25,478 nucleotides of DNA from an uncultured Clostridia bacterium (GTDB taxonomy: Bacteria > Bacillota > Clostridia > UBA1381). Positions 1 through 6,399 of this stretch are shown here, piece after piece. The translations under genes were made by a program, and so were the position numbers. The notes beneath the pieces are model-generated. The model did not search any database, was not told where the DNA came from, and saw only the letters and a list, made by a program, of their open reading frames with translations. Position 1 is the stretch's first letter. Every line of letters starts with the position of its first letter. The stretch covers positions 1 to 25,478 of the forward strand of contig CALXSX010000066.1 in NCBI GenBank assembly GCA_944391265.1. Reading direction: 5' to 3'.

Positions 1-668
1 CATGCAACGACATATCCGTCTTTCCCCGGAAGTGAAGCGAATTTTCTAAAACTTGCCTGTATATCCGCGAGATCCTTGAAAAAATCGAGATGATCCTCTT
101 CTATGTTTGTTATGAGAGAGATGGTTGGGAAAAACTTGAGAAAGCTGTTCGTATATTCGCATGCCTCTGTAACAAAATAATCAGAGGAACCCGTTCTGAT
201 ATTTCCGCCTATTATGTCAAGCTCTCCGCCTATGCTTACGGTAGGGTCAAGGTCAGCCGCTATAAGTGCATGAGCAAGCATACCTGTCGTAGTTGTTTTT
301 CCGTGAGTGCCTGCAACCGCAATGTTGTGTCTGTATTTCTTCATTATCGCTCCGAGGCACTCTGCCCTGTCTATAAGGGGTATGCCGCGTGCTTTGGAAG
401 CTATTATTTCATGGTTATCACCATGCACAGCCGCTGTGTTTACGCAGAGGTCAGCTCCTTCGACGTTTTTTTCATCGTGACCTATGTAAATTACAGCTCC
501 GAGCTTTTCCAGTTTATCGGTGATTGAGCTTTTTTCTCTGTCGGAACCGCTCACTTTCCAGCCTTTTTGCAGAAGTATCTGCGCTATGCCGCTCATGCTT
601 ATTCCGCCTATGCCGATGAGGTGTATATGGGAACCCTTTTTCAGAGAATCCAAGTCAAATCTATCCAT
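1..668 (-). CDS. murC: UDP-N-acetylmuramate--L-alanine ligase MurC (5' part, cut by window edge)
   Basis: MurC joins L-alanine to UDP-N-acetylmuramic acid using ATP, the first peptide step of cytoplasmic peptidoglycan precursor synthesis. About 222 N-terminal residues are visible of a family usually near 450, so the C-terminal half lies outside the window. The N-terminus carries the Rossmann-like glycine-rich stretch HLIGIGGISMSGIA (about residues 16-29). The Mur-ligase ATP loop AGTHGKTTTTG follows at about 119-129, and EDHLDFF at about 191-197. The ATG at 668 is preceded on the minus strand by GAAGGAG about 9 nt upstream. It is divergent from spoVG, and a possible promoter lies at 707-735. 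The motifs make the family certain. The GTHGKT loop also occurs in MurD/E/F, but the N-terminal GIGGISMSGIA signature fits MurC. Confidence 0.95.
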   Translation of the reverse strand, partial: MDRFDLDSLKKGSHIHLIGIGGISMSGIAQILLQKGWKVSGSDREKSSITDKLEKLGAVIYIGHDEKNVEGADLCVNTAAVHGDNHEIIASKARGIPLIDRAECLGAIMKKYRHNIAVAGTHGKTTTTGMLAHALIAADLDPTVSIGGELDIIGGNIRTGSSDYFVTEACEYTNSFLKFFPTISLITNIEEDHLDFFKDLADIQASFRKFASLPGKDGYVVA

Positions 669-706
669 TTTAAGGCGCTCCTTCAATTAAAAATATCTCA
701 AGCTAT

Positions 707-735
707 ATTATATACTTTTTCCATATAAATGAAAA
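707..735 (-). promoter_or_regulatory. Candidate sigma-A promoter for murC
   Basis: On the minus strand a perfect -10 hexamer TATAAT (712-707) has TTTTCA (735-730) 17 nt upstream, matching four of six -35 bases. It sits about 40 nt before the murC start in an AT-rich gap with no other genes. The -35 is only moderate, so the call is tentative. Confidence 0.5.
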
Positions 736-814
736 TAGAAAAATTGATTTTCAATAATTTTCACAAAAACATATATGCGATTTGTGCAAATGTATTAAAA
801 GATGTACAAACCTA

Positions 815-843
815 TTGACAAAATGTAATATTTTGTGTAGAAT
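815..843 (+). promoter_or_regulatory. Sigma-A-type promoter for spoVG
   Basis: TTGACA (815-820, six of six) and TAGAAT (838-843, five of six) are separated by exactly 17 nt, which predicts a start near 850 and a 5' leader of about 43 nt. In Bacillus subtilis spoVG is a sigma-H gene. Here the visible promoter is instead a near-consensus vegetative one. Confidence 0.8.
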
Positions 844-892
844 TCTAGTTGAAGATTTAGGTGGCATCTACACTTATAAGGAGGAATGAAAC

Positions 893-1165
893 TTGGAAAT
901 TACCGATGTAAAGGTTAAGCTTGTGAATGCAGACAGCAAGATGAAGGCCGTTGCTTCCGTTACCTTTGATAATGCTTTTGTTGTGCATGACATAAAGATT
1001 ATTGAGGGTCAGGAAAAGATGTTTACAGCTATGCCGAGCAGAAAGACTCCGGAGAATGAGTTTAAGGACATAGCACATCCTATCAATTCGGAGATGCGTA
1101 AAACACTGGAGGAAGCTATCCTGGAAAAATACCATGAAACAGTTTCACAGTCCGAGGCAGAGTGA
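893..1165 (+). CDS. spoVG: Septation/regulatory protein SpoVG
   Basis: SpoVG is a small, highly conserved Firmicutes protein that binds nucleic acid and affects sporulation-septum formation, virulence and cell-wall genes in different species. The 90-residue product is the normal length. It carries the family signatures MEITDVKVKLVN at the start, FVVHDIKIIEG near residues 29-39 and AMPSRKTPENEFKDIAHPIN near 45-64. The start is TTG at 893, set by a perfect AAGGAGG at 878-884 and by alignment of MEITDV with the family N-terminus. An ATG at 886 is in another frame. It has its own strong promoter and is followed by an A/T-rich terminator, so it appears monocistronic. The usual spoVG neighbour glmU is absent; an accessory regulator/recombinase pair follows instead. 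Confidence 0.95.
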   Translation: MEITDVKVKLVNADSKMKAVASVTFDNAFVVHDIKIIEGQEKMFTAMPSRKTPENEFKDIAHPINSEMRKTLEEAILEKYHETVSQSEAE

Positions 1166-1203
1166 TTATACATAAAATTTGAATAGTCTTCTTGTAAACA
1201 CAT

Positions 1204-1242
1204 AAAAAAAGAAATTGCGTTTTGTACGTCAATTCTTTTTTT
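1204..1242 (+). terminator. Terminator after spoVG
   Basis: A run of seven A followed by GAAATTG pairs with CAATTC followed by seven T, around a short loop centred near 1222. The hairpin is A/U-rich with a one-base bulge and ends in a T run, so it could act as an intrinsic terminator in either direction. Confidence 0.7.
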
Positions 1243-1284
1243 ATTTGGGGCGGGGAGCAAGTTTTTTCGTAAAGGGATGATGAA

Positions 1285-1626
1285 ATGAATAAGGAATTGA
1301 TTGATACTGCCGCCGTAGGCAGTGCTATAAGGAAGGCGAGACAAAACCGCGGCTATACACAGGACAGGCTTGCAAAGGAGATTGACGTAACACCTGCGTT
1401 TGTAGGTCATATTGAACGAGGCGACAGGTCGCTGTCGCTTGAGACTCTTGTTAAGGTGGCAAGCATATTGAACATAAGCCTTGATGAGTTGCTTTTGGGA
1501 AAGTCCGGTGCGGATGAGGATGATGGTGTTTGCAGTGATTTCCGCCAGCTTATCTCAGGCAAGAGCACACCAGTTCAGCAGATGGTTCTCGATGTGGTGC
1601 GAACGCTGCTAAATCATGTCGAATAG
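1285..1626 (+). CDS. XRE-family helix-turn-helix transcriptional regulator
   Basis: The 113-residue protein has one Cro/CI-type HTH domain at about residues 12-68: AIRKARQNRGYTQDRLAKEI, then TPAFVGHIERGDRSLSLETL, then VASILNISLDELL. Q26 and the GHIERG turn are typical of XRE DNA binding. The C-terminal 45 residues are acidic and have no recognised domain; they could serve for dimerisation. The ATG at 1285 has AAAGGGA about 8 nt upstream. The gene lies between two hairpin terminators and just before a serine recombinase. It may therefore control that recombinase or its own operon, which is inferred only from position. Similar small XRE proteins are common in integrative elements. The target is unknown. 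Confidence 0.85.
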   Translation: MNKELIDTAAVGSAIRKARQNRGYTQDRLAKEIDVTPAFVGHIERGDRSLSLETLVKVASILNISLDELLLGKSGADEDDGVCSDFRQLISGKSTPVQQMVLDVVRTLLNHVE

Positions 1627-1631
1627 AAGTT

Positions 1632-1668
1632 AAAAACTGTGAGAAGCTTTGCTTTTCACAGTTTTTTT
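1632..1668 (+). terminator. Intrinsic terminator after the XRE regulator
   Basis: AAACTGTGAGAAGC and GCTTTTCACAGTTT form a 14-bp stem with one G-U pair around a TTT loop, followed by a run of seven T. This is a strong rho-independent terminator directly behind the XRE stop codon. Confidence 0.85.
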
Positions 1669-1680
1669 GTTATCGGACAT

Positions 1681-1717
1681 ACCGCCCTGTAAATATATTA
1701 CTTAATGAAAGGGCGGT
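1681..1717 (+). repeat. Inverted repeat in the recombinase leader
   Basis: ACCGCCCT (1681-1688) is the exact reverse complement of AGGGCGGT (1710-1717), with a 21-nt AT-rich loop. The right arm overlaps the most plausibly spaced ribosome-binding sequence AAAGGG, 13 nt before the recombinase GTG start. It may be an operator, a translation-sequestering hairpin, or part of a recombination site. The sequence does not decide between these. Confidence 0.45.
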
Positions 1718-1726
1718 GTAAAGGAA

Positions 1727-3265
1727 GTGGATAATTACAAGGCGGCACTGTATTGCCGTTTGTCTGAGGAAGATAAAAACAAGAAATCAGATTCGGACGA
1801 CAGTGAGAGCATACAAAACCAAAAAGCAATGCTTTTAAAATATGCTGCCGATATGAATTGGAGTGTTTATGATATATATTCAGACGATGACAGAACCGGC
1901 GCGGACAGGGAGCGCCCTGAGTTTAAAAGGCTGATAGACGACGCTGAGCAGAAAAAATTTGATGTGGTGCTCTGCAAAACGCAGTCGAGGTTTACGAGAG
2001 AGGTTGAGCTCGTCGAAAAATATATACACGGCCTTTTTCCTGTTTGGGGTATCAGGTTTGTGAGCATAGTTGATAATGCTGACACTGAGAATAAGGGGAA
2101 CAAGAAATCGCGTCAGATAAATGCGCTCGTAAATGAATGGTATCTTGAGGATATGTCGGAGAATATAAGAAGTGTGCTTGACTCAAAAAGGAGAAGCGGA
2201 AAGCACATAGGTTCGTCCGCGCTGTACGGCTATAAAAAAGATCCGTGCAAAAAAGGTCATCTTATCATAGACGATGAGGCGGCGGCTGTTGTTAGAAAGG
2301 TTTTCGAGCTTTTTGTTTCGGGAATGGGGAAAACAAGGATAGCGAGATACTTAAATGAGCATGGTGTGCCGAGCCCGGCAGTATATAAAAGCATTAAAAA
2401 CCAAGATTTCGACAGCAATTTGAAATCAGGCAAGCTGTGGAGGTACCCGGCGGTTTCATCAATGCTTGCAAATGAGATGTACATAGGTAATCTTGTCCAG
2501 GGAAAGTACGGTAGCGCATCGTATAAAAGCAAGAAAAATGTGTCGAAGCCTAAAGAAGAGTGGATTTGCTGTGAGGGAACTCACGATGCGATAATACCGC
2601 GTGAGCTGTGGGTTAAGGCGCAGGATATGATAAAAAATCGAAAAAGGCCGTATAAAACAGGTGTAATAGGCGTATTTTCCGGAAAGGTGCGCTGCTCTGG
2701 TTGCGGAGGCGTTATGCGCTCCGTAAAAAGCCATAATATCAGGTATCTGCAGTGCTCCCGAAAGTACGTATCGCCCGGCTCCTGCGCAGGTGCATTTATT
2801 TCTGTTTCTGCTTTAGAGAGCGCTGTTTTCAAAGCACTTATGGAATTTTCCGAAGCCGCCGACAGGGAAAAAATAAGATCTGAGCAGGCAAGACTTAGAA
2901 AAAATTCAAAAAGTGATGGATCAGCGGAGCAAAACGCTAAAATGCTGAAAGAAAAAGCTGCTGAAATCAACGACGTAATTAAATCGCTGTACATTGATAA
3001 GGTTAGAGGAGTAATTTCCGAAAGCGATTTCTTGATGATGTATCATGATATAAAGAACAAGGCAGACAGGATAAACGATGAGCTTGCGGCAGATGAATCA
3101 GCATCTGGTAATAGTGAGCAAAATAGCGGCTGTGTAATCGATGATTACACAGAATCCGGAACGCTTGACAGAGCGTTAACCGACATTATGATAGACAGAA
3201 TAATGATTGAAAAAAAGGACGCTCAGACGGGAGAAGTGCCTGTGACAGTTTATTGGAATTTCTGA
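1727..3265 (+). CDS. Large serine recombinase (site-specific integrase/excisionase)
   Basis: This 512-residue protein belongs to the large serine recombinases (TnpX/SpoIVCA-like), which cut and rejoin DNA through a 5'-phosphoserine link. The resolvase catalytic domain covers about residues 5-155. It has the nucleophile Ser13 in YCRLSEED, DDRTGADRERPEF at 53-66 and QSRFTRE at 86-92. A recombinase DNA-binding domain follows (about 165-300; YGYKKD, RIARYLNEHGVPSP). A zinc ribbon has Cys323, Cys326, Cys343 and Cys353, and a charged coiled-coil arm spans about 375-455. All catalytic residues I can recognise are present, so it looks intact. The only in-frame start after the stop at 1706 is GTG 1727. 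The nearest AAAGGA is only one base away, so initiation may be weak or controlled. It shares a small island with the XRE gene. No cargo genes or att sites are visible. Confidence 0.92.
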   Translation: MDNYKAALYCRLSEEDKNKKSDSDDSESIQNQKAMLLKYAADMNWSVYDIYSDDDRTGADRERPEFKRLIDDAEQKKFDVVLCKTQSRFTREVELVEKYIHGLFPVWGIRFVSIVDNADTENKGNKKSRQINALVNEWYLEDMSENIRSVLDSKRRSGKHIGSSALYGYKKDPCKKGHLIIDDEAAAVVRKVFELFVSGMGKTRIARYLNEHGVPSPAVYKSIKNQDFDSNLKSGKLWRYPAVSSMLANEMYIGNLVQGKYGSASYKSKKNVSKPKEEWICCEGTHDAIIPRELWVKAQDMIKNRKRPYKTGVIGVFSGKVRCSGCGGVMRSVKSHNIRYLQCSRKYVSPGSCAGAFISVSALESAVFKALMEFSEAADREKIRSEQARLRKNSKSDGSAEQNAKMLKEKAAEINDVIKSLYIDKVRGVISESDFLMMYHDIKNKADRINDELAADESASGNSEQNSGCVIDDYTESGTLDRALTDIMIDRIMIEKKDAQTGEVPVTVYWNF

Positions 3266-3284
3266 ATGCGTTCAAATACAGATG

Positions 3285-3312
3285 AAGCGGAGCGGTAAAA
3301 ACCGCTCCGCTT
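3285..3312. terminator. Hairpin between the convergent recombinase and thioredoxin genes
   Basis: AAGCGGAGCGGT and ACCGCTCCGCTT form a perfect 12-bp GC-rich stem with an AAAA loop. On the plus strand it is followed by a T-rich but interrupted tract (AAATCGATTTTATTT). It probably terminates the recombinase transcript and may block opposing transcription. Confidence 0.7.
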
Positions 3313-3325
3313 AAATCGATTTTAT

Positions 3326-3880
3326 TTATTGGGACACAATAGCCTCAATATACTGCTCCGCCGCCTTTTCTGTCAGCGAGCCGCTCCGCCTGTAGAATAT
3401 ATACCCCTCGCTGTCGATAAAATAGGTAGCAGGGATAGACATCACACTGTATGCTATAGCCGCATCCTGCTCTGTGTCAAAATATACCGGGAAGGTGTAT
3501 TTGCTTTCTGCTATGAACTGATTGGCAGTATCAACAGTTTCTCTGATTCCGTCTGTGAGGTTTACCATTACAAAGGCTACATCGTCTTTGTACTTTTCAT
3601 AGAGATTGTTAAAGCCCGGCATTTCTGATTGGCACGGCCCGCACCATGACGCCCAGAAATTTAAAAATACAGGCTTGCCCTTAAAGTCTGACAGATTTAC
3701 TGCGTTGCCATTTATGTCTGTTACGGTGAAGTCAGAAGCCAATACCTGATTCTCCTCTGTCTGCAAAGGCCTGCTGTTTTCCTCGGATGTACCCGAAAGA
3801 AATCCGTATGCGATTACAGCCGCCGCCATAACGATTACAAAAACTGCTGCATATATAATTGTTTTATATTTATTATTCAT
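3326..3880 (-). CDS. Membrane-anchored TlpA/ResA-like thiol-disulfide oxidoreductase
   Basis: This is a thioredoxin-fold reductase held on the outer face of the membrane, likely reducing extracytoplasmic disulfides with electrons from CcdA. The 184-residue protein starts with a lysine and a hydrophobic segment (about residues 7-28) acting as signal anchor, with no lipobox. The thioredoxin domain follows, with active site WASWCGPC (Cys80, Cys83) and the cis-proline at SIPATYF (Pro150). The ATG at 3880 has GGGAGG about 10 nt upstream. It lies 24 nt downstream of ccdA in the same direction, the usual arrangement for this pair, so the two are probably co-transcribed. The substrate (cytochrome c maturation, a peroxidase, or general redox repair) cannot be read from the sequence, and no cytochrome genes are nearby. 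Confidence 0.92.
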   Translation of the reverse strand: MNNKYKTIIYAAVFVIVMAAAVIAYGFLSGTSEENSRPLQTEENQVLASDFTVTDINGNAVNLSDFKGKPVFLNFWASWCGPCQSEMPGFNNLYEKYKDDVAFVMVNLTDGIRETVDTANQFIAESKYTFPVYFDTEQDAAIAYSVMSIPATYFIDSEGYIFYRRSGSLTEKAAEQYIEAIVSQ

Positions 3881-3904
3881 ATGAAAGTTACCTCCCTTGA
3901 TTTT

Positions 3905-4558
3905 TTATGAAAGAAGCGCAAGCAACCTGCTCAGCTGGCCCATTGCCATCAGCGCTCCTATAACTATTAAAAATATTCCGCACACGAGATTGATTATTTT
4001 ATAGTGCTTTTTTATAAATCCAAAAGCCGCTGTCAGCTTGTTCATGAGCACCGCCGACACCACAAACGGTACACCGAGCCCGAGTGAGTAAACAAGAAGA
4101 AGCGATGCCCCCTTTAACGCATTTCCATGCTGCGTCGCCATCATGAGCGCAGACCCGAGGAAAGCTCCGACACACGGCGTGAGGCTTATTGAATATATCA
4201 TTCCGAACATGAGCGCCGAAACTGCGCCGCTTATTTGTTTCTGATTTTTTATTCCTGAAAAAAACGGTATTTTAAATATTTCAAGGTAGCTGAGACCGAA
4301 TATAATTATTACTATGCCGCATATCACATTCAGTATGGTTTGGTACCTTGTAAGCAGCGAACCAAGTGTGCCCGCAAAAACGCCGAGAAGCGTAAAGACA
4401 GCTGTAAAACCGATCACAAAGCTTATGGAATTAAGAAGTATTTTTTGTTTGTTCATACTGCCTGAGCCAAAATACGATATGTATACCGGAAGCATAGGCA
4501 GCATACACGGGGAGATAAATGATATGAAGCCCTCAAGAAATGTTATAAAATATGTCAA
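3905..4558 (-). CDS. ccdA: CcdA-type cytochrome c biogenesis/thiol-reductant transporter
   Basis: CcdA/DsbD-beta proteins pass electrons from cytoplasmic thioredoxin through the membrane to extracytoplasmic thioredoxin-like partners. The protein is almost entirely hydrophobic with about six membrane segments. It carries the two family cysteines in SPCMLPMLPVY (Cys18) and SLTPCVGAFLGSA (Cys129). I place the start at TTG 4558 rather than at an upstream ATG at 4591. A perfect AGGAGG (4565-4570) ends 6 nt before that TTG, and the resulting N-terminus LTYFITFLEGFISFISPC matches the family. The product is then 217 residues, close to the family norm. It is followed by the thioredoxin-like gene. The promoter and an inverted repeat directly upstream suggest repression by an unidentified regulator. 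Confidence 0.92.
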   Translation of the reverse strand: MTYFITFLEGFISFISPCMLPMLPVYISYFGSGSMNKQKILLNSISFVIGFTAVFTLLGVFAGTLGSLLTRYQTILNVICGIVIIIFGLSYLEIFKIPFFSGIKNQKQISGAVSALMFGMIYSISLTPCVGAFLGSALMMATQHGNALKGASLLLVYSLGLGVPFVVSAVLMNKLTAAFGFIKKHYKIINLVCGIFLIVIGALMAMGQLSRLLALLS

Positions 4559-4577
4559 CGTTATCCTCCTTAATACA

Positions 4578-4617
4578 AAAATGACATACAAAACAGCAAT
4601 GTCTTGTATGTCATTTT
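4578..4617 (-). promoter_or_regulatory. Perfect 14-bp inverted repeat overlapping the ccdA -10: probable operator
   Basis: AAAATGACATACAA (4578-4591) is exactly repeated in reverse complement at 4604-4617 with a 12-nt spacer. One arm shares bases with the -10 hexamer, and the other reaches into the leader just before the ribosome-binding site. A bound dimer here would block the promoter. As RNA it could also form a 5' stem. Confidence 0.65.
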
Positions 4618-4641
4618 ATCATTGACAGTTAAAAAAGTCAA
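4613..4641 (-). promoter_or_regulatory. Promoter of the ccdA-thioredoxin operon
   Basis: On the minus strand TTGACT (4641-4636) and TAAAAT (4618-4613) are separated by 17 nt, each matching five of six consensus bases. The predicted start is near 4606, within the inverted repeat. This makes ccdA a transcription unit separate from the upstream NusG-domain gene. Confidence 0.75.
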
Positions 4642-4676
4642 TAATATTTATTTAATGTTAACAAACTGCTAATATT

Positions 4677-5003
4677 TTATTCTCGCTCAATCACAAGCCT
4701 GTGCGGCAGGCACACGATAGGCATAACGCCGGCCTTGCTTTGTTCAATGCAAAGCTTGTCGGGACAGTCGGCATCTGTCACCGATATTTTGCCCCGCTCA
4801 ACTAAAACAGTGTTTTTCCCGCCATTGTCTACAACGAACACATACGGCTCGGTCACTGCACTCAGGTCAATCGTACGTATTATTTTTCCGCTTGATTTTA
4901 CATTGACAATATCTGACTGCCCGGCTCTGAAGAATATGCATCCTATTACCGCCAGAGCGGCAATGGCGGCGAGAACAAAATAGAGGGTTTTAATTGTTTT
5001 CAT
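4677..5003 (-). CDS. NusG domain II-containing membrane-anchored protein
   Basis: This is a small protein of about 108 residues with one N-terminal membrane segment (about residues 7-25) and an extracytoplasmic NusG domain II. The pattern DADCPDKLCIEQ followed by PIVCLPHRLVIE is typical of that family, and its three cysteines are family-like. NusG_II proteins in Firmicutes are poorly characterised; binding or electron-transfer roles have been suggested, but none is shown here. The ATG at 5003 (a TTG is directly before it) lies inside the end of the SPFH gene, overlapping it by 14 nt, and its ribosome-binding site is weak. Translational coupling to the SPFH gene is therefore likely. It may work with the nearby CcdA/thioredoxin system, but that unit has its own promoter. 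Confidence 0.85.
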   Translation of the reverse strand: MKTIKTLYFVLAAIAALAVIGCIFFRAGQSDIVNVKSSGKIIRTIDLSAVTEPYVFVVDNGGKNTVLVERGKISVTDADCPDKLCIEQSKAGVMPIVCLPHRLVIERE

Positions 5004-5877
5004 CAACTATTTCTTTGAGGGAAGCAGCAAGCCCTGCAATTCCTTGAATGTTTGACGGTATGATTATCTTTGTTGCTTTTCCGTCAGCTGCTTTTGTAAA
5101 TGCTTCGAGAGCTTTTATCGTCAGGTATCCGTCCTGCGGATTAGCTTCGTTTATCTTATTGATACCCTCAGCAATAGCCTGCTGAACGGTAACAATAGCC
5201 TCTGCCTGACCTTCAGCCTCCTTGATTGCCGCCTGCTTCTTTGCCTCTGCGCGCAGAATAGCCGATTCCTTCTCACCCTCGGCAATGAGTATGGCCGACT
5301 TCTTTTCACCCTCAGCCTTGAGGATTGATTCACGTCTTTCACGCTCAGCCTTCATCTGCTTTTCCATTGCTGACTGAATTTCTTTTGGCGGAATAATGTT
5401 TTTAAGCTCAACGCGGTTGATTTTAATTCCCCATGGGTCTGTCGCTTCGTCAAGGACGGCACGCATCTTTGTGTTTATAACATCTCTTGAAGTAAGTGAC
5501 TCGTCAAGTTCCATTTCGCCGATTATGTTTCTAAGCGTTGTGGCCGTAAGGTTTTCTATGGCGAGCATAGGCCTTTCAACACCGTAGGTGTACAGCTTCG
5601 GATCTGTTATCTGATAATAAATAACAGTGTCTATCTGCATTGTTACGTTATCTTTTGTTATAACGGGCTGAGGAGCAAAGTCCACAACGTGCTCTTTGAG
5701 ATTAACCTTCTTCGAGATTTTGTCGATAAACGGAACCTTTACGTGCACTCCGACACCCCATGTGGTATAGTAACCGCCAAGACGCTCAATTATAAATGAA
5801 TGAGCCTGCGGCACGATTTTTATATTTGATATGATGAGCACAAGCACAATAATGAATATACCGAAAATAATTATCAT
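4990..5877 (-). CDS. SPFH/band 7 (stomatin-prohibitin, QmcA-like) membrane protein
   Basis: SPFH proteins oligomerise on the membrane, organise microdomains and assist membrane proteases or quality control. The 295-residue product has an N-terminal membrane segment (about residues 1-18). The band 7 domain (about 20-190) includes VPQAHSFIIERLGGYY, QIDTVIYYQITDPKLYTYGV, ENLTATTLRNIIGEMELDE and WGIKINRVELKNI. A long Ala/Glu/Lys coiled coil (about 175-245) carries repeated AEGEKKSAILI-type units. The C-terminus ends in a short helix with IQGIAGLAASLKEI. Length and layout fit slipin/QmcA (YbbK) rather than the longer FloT flotillins. The ATG at 5877 has AAGGAGG with good spacing. It lies 18 nt downstream of nfeD, the classic partner, and its 3' end overlaps the NusG-domain gene. 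Confidence 0.94.
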   Translation of the reverse strand: MIIIFGIFIIVLVLIISNIKIVPQAHSFIIERLGGYYTTWGVGVHVKVPFIDKISKKVNLKEHVVDFAPQPVITKDNVTMQIDTVIYYQITDPKLYTYGVERPMLAIENLTATTLRNIIGEMELDESLTSRDVINTKMRAVLDEATDPWGIKINRVELKNIIPPKEIQSAMEKQMKAERERRESILKAEGEKKSAILIAEGEKESAILRAEAKKQAAIKEAEGQAEAIVTVQQAIAEGINKINEANPQDGYLTIKALEAFTKAADGKATKIIIPSNIQGIAGLAASLKEIVDENN

Positions 5878-5895
5878 AACAGAATCCTCCTTAAA

Positions 5896-6336
5896 TCAAC
5901 TTTTTTTCTCAACTATCACTTTTACGCCCGACACTTCTTTTATGATGACCTGTTCGTTTTTTTCTATGACGGAGCCGTCTGAGCTTCTTGCAGCCCATGT
6001 AAGAGAACCGAGCTTTACAGCACCCAGATTGTTCAGGTTATCTATCTTTTCCGTCACTATCGCCGTCTGACCGGGTATAGTATCAACATTTGTCTTTATT
6101 CTCCGCGATCCGACAAGCTTTTTAACAAAAGGCCTTGTTAAAATCAGTAGCACGGCCGACAGCACAAAGAATACTGATATCTGCACGTCAAGTGAAAATC
6201 CGAGTCCGTACGCTATCAGACTTCCGAGCGCTCCTCCGGCAAACCAAATGCATATAAACTGATATGTCGCCGCTTCAAGAAGCAAAAACACGACTATTGC
6301 GACAAGCCACATCAGTCCAAACATGAATCCGTTCAT
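5896..6336 (-). CDS. NfeD-family membrane protein (short form)
   Basis: NfeD short forms accompany SPFH proteins and are thought to help assemble or anchor them. The 146-residue protein has three hydrophobic segments (about residues 6-25, 27-46 and 52-70) joined by AGGALGSLIAYGLG. A soluble C-terminal OB-fold follows (about 85-145), with GQTAIVTEKIDN, GAVKLGSLTWAARS and VSGVKVIVEKK. This is the NfeD C-terminal layout without the N-terminal serine-protease domain of long forms. The ATG at 6336 has an AAGGCGGTGAT ribosome-binding stretch. It leads a unit with the SPFH and NusG-domain genes, driven by the promoter at 6370-6399. Confidence 0.9.
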   Translation of the reverse strand: MNGFMFGLMWLVAIVVFLLLEAATYQFICIWFAGGALGSLIAYGLGFSLDVQISVFFVLSAVLLILTRPFVKKLVGSRRIKTNVDTIPGQTAIVTEKIDNLNNLGAVKLGSLTWAARSSDGSVIEKNEQVIIKEVSGVKVIVEKKS

Positions 6337-6369
6337 CGACTATCACCGCCTTTGCGTTTTCTTAAGTAG

Positions 6370-6399
6370 AGTATAGCATATAAGACGCAGTAAAGTCAA
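6370..6399 (-). promoter_or_regulatory. Promoter for nfeD-SPFH-NusG_II
   Basis: On the minus strand TTGACT (6399-6394) and TATACT (6375-6370) are 18 nt apart. The -35 overlaps the stop codon of cinA, and no terminator hairpin separates the two units. Both internal initiation and read-through from the cinA operon are possible. Confidence 0.7.

Noticed and set aside
90..527. Plus-strand open frame of 145 codons
   Set aside because: It lies wholly antisense to murC, whose motifs are clear, and it has no ribosome-binding site or recognisable domain.
1705..1734. Nine-codon frame before the recombinase as a real peptide gene
   Set aside because: There is no ribosome-binding site upstream of its ATG. 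It is kept only as part of a possible regulatory arrangement.
4645..4670. Rex-like site (TTAACAA half-site) upstream of the ccdA promoter
   Set aside because: Only one half matches the Rex consensus and the partner half is poor, so it is not supportable.
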